From: Deltaproteobacteria bacterium
GTDB taxonomy: Bacteria > Desulfobacterota > Desulfuromonadia > Desulfuromonadales > Geopsychrobacteraceae
DNA: 5,576 nt
NCBI GenBank assembly: GCA_009993495.1
Contig: JAACTI010000024.1
Location: 1 to 5,576, forward strand
Direction of reading: 5' to 3'
This document shows, in pieces, positions 1-5,576 of the stretch. Numbering within the stretch: position 1 is the stretch's first letter; the number at the start of each line of letters is the position of its first letter. Made by a program: the position numbers and the translations under genes. The notes below the pieces were generated by a model. The model was not told the DNA's origin, did not search any database, and saw only the letters and a list, made by a program, of their open reading frames with translations.

Positions 1-581
1 TCGGTTGCCACGGTGGTGGCTCTAACTTTGCCGGGTTGGCCTTTCCCTTTGTCGCCGATAAAGCCAATGGCAAGAATATTCGCCTGCTGGCTGCCGAGCC
101 CCTCTCCTGCCCGACCCTGACCCAAGGAGTTTACGCCTTCGATTACGGTGATACGGCCAAAATGGCGCCGATTTCAAAAATGTATACATTAGGGCACGAT
201 TTCATGCCCCCCGGCATCCATGCGGGCGGGTTGCGTTACCATGGTGCTTCGCCCCTGGTGTCACAGTTGCTGCATGAGGGCATTATCGAGGCCAAGGCCG
301 TTGGTCAGCTGGGTTGTTTTGAGGCGGCGGTGCAGTTTGCGCGCACCGAAGGCATTATTCCCGCTCCGGAATCGTCCCACGCCATCCGCGCCGCCATTGA
401 TGAGGCCTTGCAGGCTAAAGAAGAAGGCAAACAGACGACGATCCTTTTCAATCTTTCCGGCCATGGTCACGTTGATATGGCGTCTTACGATGCCTATTTT
501 TCGGGGCAGCTCGAAAATTACGCCTACCCCAGCGAAGCGATTGCCGAATCACTCAAGTCTTTGCCCAAGGTCGATTTTTAA
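1..581 (+). CDS. trpB: TrpB2-type tryptophan synthase beta chain, C-terminal part (5' truncated by window)
   Basis: PLP-dependent beta-replacement enzyme that joins indole and L-serine to make L-tryptophan in the cytoplasm. The reading frame is open from the first base, so the gene starts upstream; 192 full codons are visible of a family usually about 420-450 aa, and the PLP-binding lysine lies outside the window. Visible motifs are CHGGGSNFAG at 6-35 (glycine-rich PLP phosphate loop), HAGGLRYHG near 220-245, EGIIPAPESSHAI at 348-386, and NLSGHGH at 450-470, whose serine matches the residue contacting the PLP pyridine nitrogen in TrpB. The SGHGH form and the MYTLGHDFMPPGIHAGGLRYHG stretch point to the TrpB2 (TrpB-like) subfamily; classical TrpB1 has SGRGDKD at the equivalent place. 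A TTG at 36 could be mistaken for a start, but the conserved phosphate loop lies upstream of it in the same frame. TAA at 579-581 is 3 bases before trpF, suggesting an operon. Family assignment is firm; whether it is the main tryptophan synthase or an indole-salvage paralogue cannot be told here. Confidence 0.93.
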   Translation, partial: GCHGGGSNFAGLAFPFVADKANGKNIRLLAAEPLSCPTLTQGVYAFDYGDTAKMAPISKMYTLGHDFMPPGIHAGGLRYHGASPLVSQLLHEGIIEAKAVGQLGCFEAAVQFARTEGIIPAPESSHAIRAAIDEALQAKEEGKQTTILFNLSGHGHVDMASYDAYFSGQLENYAYPSEAIAESLKSLPKVDF

Positions 582-584
582 ACC

Positions 585-1202
585 ATGAGGGTGCGGGTTA
601 AAATTTGCGGTATCACCACGGTCGAAGATGCCCTGGCGGCGGTGGCTGCCGGGGCCGATGCTCTGGGTTTTGTGTTTTATCCCCCCAGCCCGCGGGCGAT
701 AACCACCGAACAGGCGGCGGCAATTATTGCGGCACTGCCGCCGTTTGTGACTTCGGTGGGCCTGTTTGTCAATCAAAGTCGTGATCTGATTGAACAGACC
801 GCGACCTTCTGCGGGCTGGATCTGCTGCAGCTGCATGGCGATGAGTCTGCCGAGGACTGTCTGATCCCCGGACGCCGGGTGATTAAGGCGCTGCGAGTTA
901 AGGATGCGACCAGCCTGCAACGCGCTGCCGACTATCGGGTCTGCGGTTTGCTCCTCGACGCCTGGCAGGAGCAGCTTTACGGCGGCAGTGGCCAAAGCTT
1001 CGACTGGGCGCTGCTGAAGGAATTCGCCCTTCGCCAGCCGGTGATTCTGGCCGGTGGCTTGACTCCGCATAATGTGGCTGCCGCCGTTGAAACGGTGCGG
1101 CCCTATGCCGTCGATGTTTCCAGCGGGGTTGAAGTTGCTCCCGGGAAAAAAGATCACGCCAAACTGGCGGAATTTATCCGCCAGGTGAAAACCGTCGGCT
1201 AA
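585..1202 (+). CDS. trpF: Phosphoribosylanthranilate isomerase
   Basis: Catalyses the Amadori rearrangement of N-(5-phosphoribosyl)anthranilate to CdRP, the third step from chorismate to tryptophan. The 205-aa protein has the normal length for a free-standing, single-domain TIM barrel. Seen: VKICGIT at residues 5-11 with catalytic Cys8; ALGFVFYPPSPR at 26-37; LLQLHGDE at 80-87; the catalytic aspartate in LLLDA (Asp125); GGSGQSFDW at 133-141; and the phosphate-binding strands AGGL (156-159) and VDVSSGVE (176-183). ATG at 585 is chosen as it gives the usual short lead into KICG; GTG at 591 is an in-frame alternative. No convincing Shine-Dalgarno sequence precedes it (an AAGG at 567-570 is about 14 bases away), so translation is probably coupled to the upstream trpB gene, which ends 3 bases before. 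No trpA follows; the next gene is smc after a 123-base gap. All key residues are intact. Confidence 0.96.
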   Translation: MRVRVKICGITTVEDALAAVAAGADALGFVFYPPSPRAITTEQAAAIIAALPPFVTSVGLFVNQSRDLIEQTATFCGLDLLQLHGDESAEDCLIPGRRVIKALRVKDATSLQRAADYRVCGLLLDAWQEQLYGGSGQSFDWALLKEFALRQPVILAGGLTPHNVAAAVETVRPYAVDVSSGVEVAPGKKDHAKLAEFIRQVKTVG

Positions 1203-1260
1203 CGGCGAGTGTCAGCATTTTATGCAAAATCTATTATCACTTGCAGCGCCGACCGTTAGC
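1198..1260. repeat. 8-bp inverted repeat in the trpF-smc gap
   Basis: GCTAACGG (1198-1205, covering the trpF stop codon) is exactly complementary to CCGTTAGC at 1253-1260, with a 47-base loop. An alternative pairing is GTCGGC (1194-1199) with GCCGAC (1248-1253). No T-run follows the right arm, so this is not a standard intrinsic terminator. It may be an mRNA structure, a regulator site or chance. The repeat is seen directly; any function is inferred. Confidence 0.3.
1209..1237 (+). promoter_or_regulatory. Candidate sigma-70-type promoter for smc
   Basis: GTGTCA at 1209-1214 (4 of 6 matches to TTGACA) and TATTAT at 1232-1237 (5 of 6 to TATAAT) are separated by exactly 17 bases, in the only long gap between the trp genes and smc. 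Transcription would begin near 1244, giving an untranslated leader of about 80 bases. This is a consensus match by eye in an A/T-rich patch and could be chance. Read-through from trpF is the alternative, as no terminator is evident. Confidence 0.35.
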
Positions 1261-1325
1261 GTGGCGCGTCCTGGTTTTTGGGTGATGGTAACCGATTCTC
1301 TTTTTTGGGCTAGACTGATGGTGCG

Positions 1326-4300
1326 ATGAAAATCAAACGTGTTGATATTCTTGGCTTCAAGTCATTTGTTGACAAGGTTTCTCTCGATTTTCAACAGCCG
1401 ATTACCGGGGTGGTTGGCCCCAATGGCTGCGGCAAAAGCAATATTGTTGATGCCATCCGCTGGGCCATGGGCGAACAGAATGCGCGCAATCTGCGCGGCC
1501 GGGCGATGGACGATATCATTTTCGGCGGCAGCGAATCGCGACGCCCTCACGGTATGGCCGAAGTGTCGATAATTTTTGATAATTCTGACAAAATCTGCCC
1601 CGAAGCCTATCGCGATTACGCCGAAATCATGGTCACCCGCCGTCTGTTTCGCAGTGGCGACAGCGAATACCTGCTCAATAAAACTCCCTGCCGCCTGCTC
1701 GATATCAGCGAACTTTTTATGGATACCGGCATCGGTGCCCGGGCCTACTCGATTATTGAGCAAGGCAAGATTGGCGCCCTGGTCAGCGCACGCCCCGAGG
1801 AACGGCGGGCGCTGATTGAAGAGGCCGCCGGCATCACCAAGTTCAAAGTCCGGAAAAAATCTGCCGAGCGCAAGATGGACGCCACCCGCCAGAATCTGGT
1901 GCGTCTGGGAGACGTGATTGCCGAAGTCCGGCGCCAGACCGGCGGCTTGAAGCGTCAGGCTCAGCAGGCGGAAAAGTTTCGCGAATTACGCGCCGAGGCC
2001 AAACGCATTGAAATTTGTATGGCTGGTAACCGTTATCGCGTGCAGCAGCAGGAATTGACGCAAGTCCAGCAAAAACTCAGTCTTCTGGAACAGGCCCTGA
2101 GTGACAGCGAAGTGCGGCTTGGCGATGGCGAATTATCCTTTGAAACAAAACGTGTGCAACTGGTTGAGGTGGAAAATCAGCTCAGCCAAATGCAGGCGCA
2201 GGATTATGCTCTCGGGGGCGAAGTGCAGCGGGTTGAGGCTGAAATTGTGCTTGCGGGACGCCAAGGCGAAGATCTGCATGCACAGGTCGCCAATCTGAAA
2301 AATGAGCGGGAACAGGTTGTTGCCAGCCTGACCCGGCTGGAAGCGGAACGTCTTGACCTTGAACAAAACGAGCAACAACTGGCCGTCGAATTTTCGGCCT
2401 CCGAGGCGGCGGTAGTTGCGGCCCAGGAGACTTTGCAGCTCAGTCAGCAAGAGGAACAGCACCTGATTGCAACTTTGGCAAAATTTCGCACAGAACAGAT
2501 GGAGGTGTTGTCGCAGGCGGCGCGCTTCAGTCAGCGCCAGGAAGAGATAACCCGCCAGCTTGCCGGTCAGCAGGAGCGTCGGCAGCGTTATGAGCACGAA
2601 GTCGAAACCTTGAAGGAGAGCTTGGCGGATGTTGATGCCAGGTTGCTGGGGTTGGTGCAGGCGGGTGAAAACCTGGTTTCCCAGCGCGAAACTCGCCAAG
2701 ACCACCGCGAGCTTTTACAGGAAACCCTGCAACAGCTCAAAGGGCGACATCTTGATGCCGAAGCTGCATTGCAAGGCTGCCGTCAGGCTTGTGATCGTGC
2801 CCAATCGCGCCTGGAGTCGCTGGAAGATCTGGAACGGAACCTTGATGGCTATAGCGAAGGGGTGCAGGCGCTTTTTAGCGCCTGCCCGCAATTGCCTCGC
2901 CAAGTGATAGCCGATCTGCTGCGTGTTGATCCGGCCCATGAGTCACTGGTCGAACTAGCATTGGCGGAGCGTTTACAGGCTGTTCCGGTGGCGGCGAACC
3001 AGGCGGATACTTTGCTTCAAGAGCTGACGACCCATGGTGCCAGGGCCTTGCTGGCTCTGCCGGTCAAAACGCAGGGGATGGATTTGCCAAGCTTTGGCCA
3101 GCCGCTGCGTCAGTTGGTATCCCCCGCGGAAGGGGCCGAAAAGTTTATTGACGCCGCACTGGCGGGCTGCGTGCTGGTGGAGAATGTTTTTGATTATGTG
3201 GGGCAGCCCTTGCCCGTGGGGTGTCTGCTCGTCGATCAGGCCGGGCGTTGTCTGGGGTGGCGCGGCGAACTTTCAGGGGGGGCTTTGCGTATGGCGGGAG
3301 CCGGTTTATTGCGCAAGAAACGTGAAATCAGTGAACTTCACCAGCAACTGCTGGTGCTGACGGACGACCTGAGGCGCAGTGAACGAGACGTGGATCAATT
3401 GGTTCAGCAACGCGAAGAGGTGCAGCTGGAGTTGCATGAGCTTGAACAGTTGCTGCAACAGCTGGATCTGGATCAACTCCACCAGCAGAAAGACAGTGAG
3501 CGCCTTCATGATGAGCGCCAACGCCTGCACGGGCGGCTTGAACTGCTCGATTTTGAAGCAGGTCAGCTCGATGAAGAACAACACCTTTTGCAGGGTGAGC
3601 AGCGCAAAATTCAGCAGCAGCAGCAGGATCAGCAATCCCGTCGGCAGCAATTGCATGCGCAGGAAATGGAACTTCAGCAGCGCTTACAGGCTGTGCGTCA
3701 AGGGCTGGAGCTCAAGCGCGAAGAACTGACCTTGCATAAAGTCCGCCTGGCCGAATACCGGCAGCAGCGCGAAGCGGGGCAATCGGCGCTGCAGCGGTTG
3801 CAGCAGAACCGGATAGAGCAAGGTGAACGCCAACAACAGCTGGAAAAACGCGCCGAGGATGGCCGTCAGCGCAGCACTGAGTTGGCTGAACAAGAAGAAA
3901 AGCTGCGCATCGAACTTGAGCTTTTGTTGCGCCGTCGGGAAGAAAGTGCGTCGAAAATTCGTCGGTTACGTGATGCTTTTGACCAGGATCGCAGTCACCT
4001 TGAGCAACAACGTGAGGGCTTGCGCCGGCTCCGCGAGGGGGTTGAGCAACAAAGGCGCGACAGTTCTCAATGCCAGTTGCGGGAACAGGAACTGGTGGCC
4101 GATCTCGAACATCTGCTTGCGACGGTGGCGGAAAAATTTGACGTCGATCTCAGAGAACATCCGGTTGCTGAAGCTGATGACGTTGAATTGCAGCGGCTGC
4201 ACGTTCAATTGCGTGATCTGCAACAACGCATTGCGGCCCTTGGTGAAGTGAATTTAACGGCGATCGAAGACTATCGCGTACTGGAAGAGCGTTACGATTT

Positions 4301-4871
4301 TCTGGTGGCGCAGCGCGATGATCTGAACCAGTCCCTGGACGATCTGCACAAGGCCATCGGCAAGATGAATCGCACCACCCGCCGTCGCTTTAAAGAAACT
4401 TTTACCTTGGTTAATGCGCAATTTAAGCAAGTTTTTCCGCGACTTTTTCGGGGCGGCCAGGCGGAATTAAGGTTGACAGACGAAAATGATCTCCTTGAAA
4501 CCGGAGTCGAAATTATCGTACAACCACCGGGTAAAAAATTGCAAAGTGTCAATCTGCTTTCGGGTGGAGAAAAAGCCTTGACGGCGGTGGCGATTATTTT
4601 TTCTCTTTTTCTGATTAAACCGACGCCCTTCTGTATGCTTGATGAGGTTGATGCGCCCCTGGACGATGCCAATATTGATCGTTTTGCTGACATGGTGGCG
4701 GAAATGTCAAAAAATTCACAGTTTATTATTATTACTCACAGCAAACGCACTATGGCTACTGCCGACATTATGCACGGTATTACCATGCAGGAACCCGGGG
4801 TTTCCACGTTGGTGTCGGTGCGGGTGAGTGATTACCAGCGCAAGGAGCCGCTTGAAACGGCCCTTTCCTGA
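1326..4871 (+). CDS. smc: Chromosome segregation/condensin ATPase SMC
   Basis: Core subunit of bacterial condensin, a DNA-loop-extruding ATPase that normally works with ScpA and ScpB (neither is in this window). At 1181 aa it is the typical full length. N-terminal head, residues 1-170: the standard start MKIKRVDILGFKSF, Walker A GPNGCGKS at 31-38, arginine-finger region LRGR with Arg57, and Q-loop IIEQGKI with Gln146. An N-terminal coiled coil runs from about 172 to 505; the hinge from about 509 (YSEGVQAL) to 660 includes LRVDP and the glycine motif GELSGGAL at 647-654. A second coiled coil runs to about 970. C-terminal head: LGEVNLTAIEDY at 972-983, ABC signature LLSGGEKAL with Ser1079, Walker B CMLDEVDAPLDD with Asp1106 and catalytic Glu1107, and H-loop His1138. 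Nothing is missing. The coils are very glutamine-rich, with five CAG codons in a row at 3612-3626. ATG 1326 fits the family N-terminus exactly, but no good Shine-Dalgarno precedes it. A Roadblock gene follows after 20 bases, probably in the same transcript. Confidence 0.98.
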   Translation: MKIKRVDILGFKSFVDKVSLDFQQPITGVVGPNGCGKSNIVDAIRWAMGEQNARNLRGRAMDDIIFGGSESRRPHGMAEVSIIFDNSDKICPEAYRDYAEIMVTRRLFRSGDSEYLLNKTPCRLLDISELFMDTGIGARAYSIIEQGKIGALVSARPEERRALIEEAAGITKFKVRKKSAERKMDATRQNLVRLGDVIAEVRRQTGGLKRQAQQAEKFRELRAEAKRIEICMAGNRYRVQQQELTQVQQKLSLLEQALSDSEVRLGDGELSFETKRVQLVEVENQLSQMQAQDYALGGEVQRVEAEIVLAGRQGEDLHAQVANLKNEREQVVASLTRLEAERLDLEQNEQQLAVEFSASEAAVVAAQETLQLSQQEEQHLIATLAKFRTEQMEVLSQAARFSQRQEEITRQLAGQQERRQRYEHEVETLKESLADVDARLLGLVQAGENLVSQRETRQDHRELLQETLQQLKGRHLDAEAALQGCRQACDRAQSRLESLEDLERNLDGYSEGVQALFSACPQLPRQVIADLLRVDPAHESLVELALAERLQAVPVAANQADTLLQELTTHGARALLALPVKTQGMDLPSFGQPLRQLVSPAEGAEKFIDAALAGCVLVENVFDYVGQPLPVGCLLVDQAGRCLGWRGELSGGALRMAGAGLLRKKREISELHQQLLVLTDDLRRSERDVDQLVQQREEVQLELHELEQLLQQLDLDQLHQQKDSERLHDERQRLHGRLELLDFEAGQLDEEQHLLQGEQRKIQQQQQDQQSRRQQLHAQEMELQQRLQAVRQGLELKREELTLHKVRLAEYRQQREAGQSALQRLQQNRIEQGERQQQLEKRAEDGRQRSTELAEQEEKLRIELELLLRRREESASKIRRLRDAFDQDRSHLEQQREGLRRLREGVEQQRRDSSQCQLREQELVADLEHLLATVAEKFDVDLREHPVAEADDVELQRLHVQLRDLQQRIAALGEVNLTAIEDYRVLEERYDFLVAQRDDLNQSLDDLHKAIGKMNRTTRRRFKETFTLVNAQFKQVFPRLFRGGQAELRLTDENDLLETGVEIIVQPPGKKLQSVNLLSGGEKALTAVAIIFSLFLIKPTPFCMLDEVDAPLDDANIDRFADMVAEMSKNSQFIIITHSKRTMATADIMHGITMQEPGVSTLVSVRVSDYQRKEPLETALS

Positions 4872-4891
4872 AGTGTCAGAGCGAGAATTTC

Positions 4892-5251
4892 ATGCCTTTT
4901 AAGGAAATTTTAGAGGATATGCTTTCCCAGCTGCCAGGTGCGGAAGGTGCCATTATTGCCGACTGGGAGGGGGAGGCCGTCGATCAGGTGGCCCGCATCG
5001 ATGATTTTGAAATGAAAATTCTTGGTGCCCACAAGGGTATTATTCTGACGCGGCTGCGCGACGCTTTGCAACGCGTAGATGGCGGCGAAATTGAAGAGGT
5101 GTTGATTCATTTTGCACGCACGACGGTGTTAATTACACCTTTGAACGAAGATTACTTCCTGGTTCTGGCCCTTGCATCGAAAGTTTTAACCGCCAGGGCG
5201 GCGTCGGTTATGCGCCGCTGCGCTGCGCAGTTGCGCCGCGAAATTTGCTGA
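4892..5251 (+). CDS. Roadblock/LC7 domain protein
   Basis: Small cytoplasmic protein of 119 aa that is essentially one Roadblock/LC7 domain. Family members such as MglB dimerise and often act as activators or scaffolds of small GTPases; this protein's own role is not known to me. The expected alpha-beta-alpha-beta-beta-beta-alpha order can be read: helix about 3-13 (FKEILEDMLSQL), strand 18-25 with the typical GAIIADWEGE, long helix 40-62, strands 67-74 (EEVLIHFA), 77-83 (TVLITPL) and 88-94 (FLVLALA), and closing helix 99-118. There is no signal peptide, membrane segment or GTPase domain. The start at 4892 puts the first helix right at the N-terminus; only a weak purine stretch (GCGAGA, 4881-4886) serves as ribosome site. 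It lies 20 bases after smc and directly abuts the next gene, so it is probably co-expressed with both. No Ras-like GTPase partner is visible; the presumed FtsY next door would be a GTPase of another family. Confidence 0.85.
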   Translation: MPFKEILEDMLSQLPGAEGAIIADWEGEAVDQVARIDDFEMKILGAHKGIILTRLRDALQRVDGGEIEEVLIHFARTTVLITPLNEDYFLVLALASKVLTARAASVMRRCAAQLRREIC

Positions 5252-5257
5252 ATGAAT

Positions 5258-5265
5258 GGAAAGGG
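5258..5265 (+). promoter_or_regulatory. Ribosome binding site deciding the start of the last gene
   Basis: GGAAAGGG, just before ATG 5267, is the best Shine-Dalgarno-like stretch among the short gaps of this window; its first GGA is 6 bases from the ATG. It favours 5267 over ATG 5252, which directly abuts the previous stop (TGAATG) and has no such site, and over ATG 5279, which is 13 bases beyond it. Confidence 0.45.
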
Positions 5266-5266
5266 T

Positions 5267-5576
5267 ATGACATACACTATGGTCTGGATTGAAAATATTA
5301 TAAACGGGTTGATACCCTTGTTACGTCAAGCCGGTGTGCCTGAAGAACAACTCCCCATGGCCGCACTTGCCTGTGTTTACGGTGCCGCGGTGCTGCTGGC
5401 CGTTTTGCTGATTGTTCTTTTGCTCAAAATTTCCCGCTCGGCTCCGCCCGTTGACCAGCCTTCCGGCGAAGCCGGCGTCGCTTCCGAAGATGCCACGGCT
5501 GAACCTGAACCTGAACCTGAACCTGAACCTGAACCTGAACCTGAACCTGAACCTGAACCTGAACCTGAACCTGAAC
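5267..5576 (+). CDS. ftsY: Probable FtsY N-terminus: membrane-anchored acidic Glu-Pro region (3' truncated by window)
   Basis: The frame is open to the window end, with 103 codons visible. FtsY is the membrane receptor GTPase that receives signal recognition particle-ribosome complexes for co-translational insertion. Seen: an N-terminal stretch of about 30 residues (MTYTMVWIENIINGLIPLL...), one strongly hydrophobic helix at 31-53 (AALACVYGAAVLLAVLLIVL), Lys54 and Arg57 right after it, then a Pro/Ser/Glu linker and a Glu-Pro repeat from residue 79 to the edge. Positive charges after the helix and acids before it (Glu26, Glu27) suggest a cytoplasmic C-terminal side, as required for FtsY with its acidic A-domain. 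smc-ftsY adjacency is common in bacteria, which is the main reason for the name; the diagnostic NG GTPase domain lies outside the window. Alternatives are a TonB-like protein (Pro-rich spacer, but the opposite topology would be expected) or a ZipA-like protein. In-frame ATGs at 5252 and 5279 are other possible starts. Confidence 0.6.
   Translation, partial: MTYTMVWIENIINGLIPLLRQAGVPEEQLPMAALACVYGAAVLLAVLLIVLLLKISRSAPPVDQPSGEAGVASEDATAEPEPEPEPEPEPEPEPEPEPEPEPE
5501..5576 (+). repeat. Perfect GAACCT hexanucleotide tandem repeat, (Glu-Pro)n
   Basis: Twelve complete identical copies of GAACCT plus four bases of a thirteenth run to the last base of the window, so the true copy number is unknown. 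It is in frame with the last gene and encodes alternating Glu-Pro using only GAA and CCT codons. Because the unit is two codons, gain or loss of copies changes the length of the acidic tail without shifting frame. The lack of any synonymous change suggests recent expansion by slippage. Confidence 0.97.

Noticed and set aside
220..588. 122-codon overlapping + strand frame inside trpB
   Set aside because: Arg/Pro/Cys-rich out-of-frame translation under the well-conserved TrpB2 C-terminus; a typical shadow.
549..1157. 202-codon open frame on the minus strand opposite trpF
   Set aside because: It lies antisense to a trpF whose catalytic motifs are all intact, and its translation shows no recognisable domain. 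It is a shadow of biased codon use.
1194..1325. Rho-independent terminator after trpF
   Set aside because: The inverted repeats have a long loop and no T-run after the right arm. The T-runs at 1275-1279 and 1301-1306 are not preceded by a GC-rich hairpin.
2133..2705. 190-codon open frame on the minus strand inside smc
   Set aside because: Its Leu/Phe-rich translation is the antisense of Gln/Glu/Lys-rich coiled coil (CAG and GAA read as CTG and TTC). It does not look like a real membrane protein.
4292..4693. 133-codon open frame on the minus strand under the SMC C-terminal head
   Set aside because: The sense strand encodes the conserved signature and Walker B motifs. The antisense translation is Ser/Arg-rich with no family resemblance.
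4872..4891. Separate promoter or terminator between smc and the Roadblock gene
   Set aside because: The gap is only 20 bases with no hairpin or promoter-like elements; co-transcription is the simpler reading.
5501..5576. CRISPR-like or intergenic satellite repeat
   Set aside because: The unit is 6 bases with no spacers, and it continues an open reading frame in phase, so it is a coding microsatellite.

Overview
The window reads as a bacterial chromosome segment with every gene on the + strand, and no mobile element, RNA gene or CRISPR array. Gene content and order (a TrpB2-type tryptophan synthase beta chain, trpF, smc, a small Roadblock/LC7 protein, then a membrane-anchored protein with an acidic Glu-Pro tail that looks like the start of FtsY) best fit a Desulfuromonadales/Geobacter-like lineage. 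That placement is inferred from remembered gene order and protein style, not from a database search.

Positions 1-1202 hold tryptophan biosynthesis. The C-terminal part of a TrpB-like PLP enzyme (5' end outside the window) is followed 3 bases later by a complete trpF for phosphoribosylanthranilate isomerase. The tight spacing implies co-transcription and probably translational coupling. No trpA or other trp gene follows.

Positions 1203-1325 are the only sizeable intergenic gap. It holds a possible sigma-70-type promoter, an 8-bp inverted repeat, two pairs of short direct repeats, and a 35-codon open frame that overlaps the smc start as ATGA. It probably marks the boundary between the trp unit and the chromosome-maintenance/secretion unit.

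Positions 1326-5576 hold a full-length smc (1181 aa, all ATPase motifs and hinge intact), then after 20 bases a 119-aa Roadblock/LC7 protein, then after 0-15 bases a gene cut off by the window edge. The last protein starts with one membrane helix and enters a perfect in-frame GAACCT hexamer repeat giving (Glu-Pro)n; the window ends inside this repeat. smc next to ftsY is a widespread bacterial arrangement, so FtsY, the signal recognition particle receptor GTPase, is the best guess, though its NG GTPase domain is not visible. The most notable features are the Roadblock gene between smc and the presumed GTPase gene, and the Glu-Pro hexamer tract.
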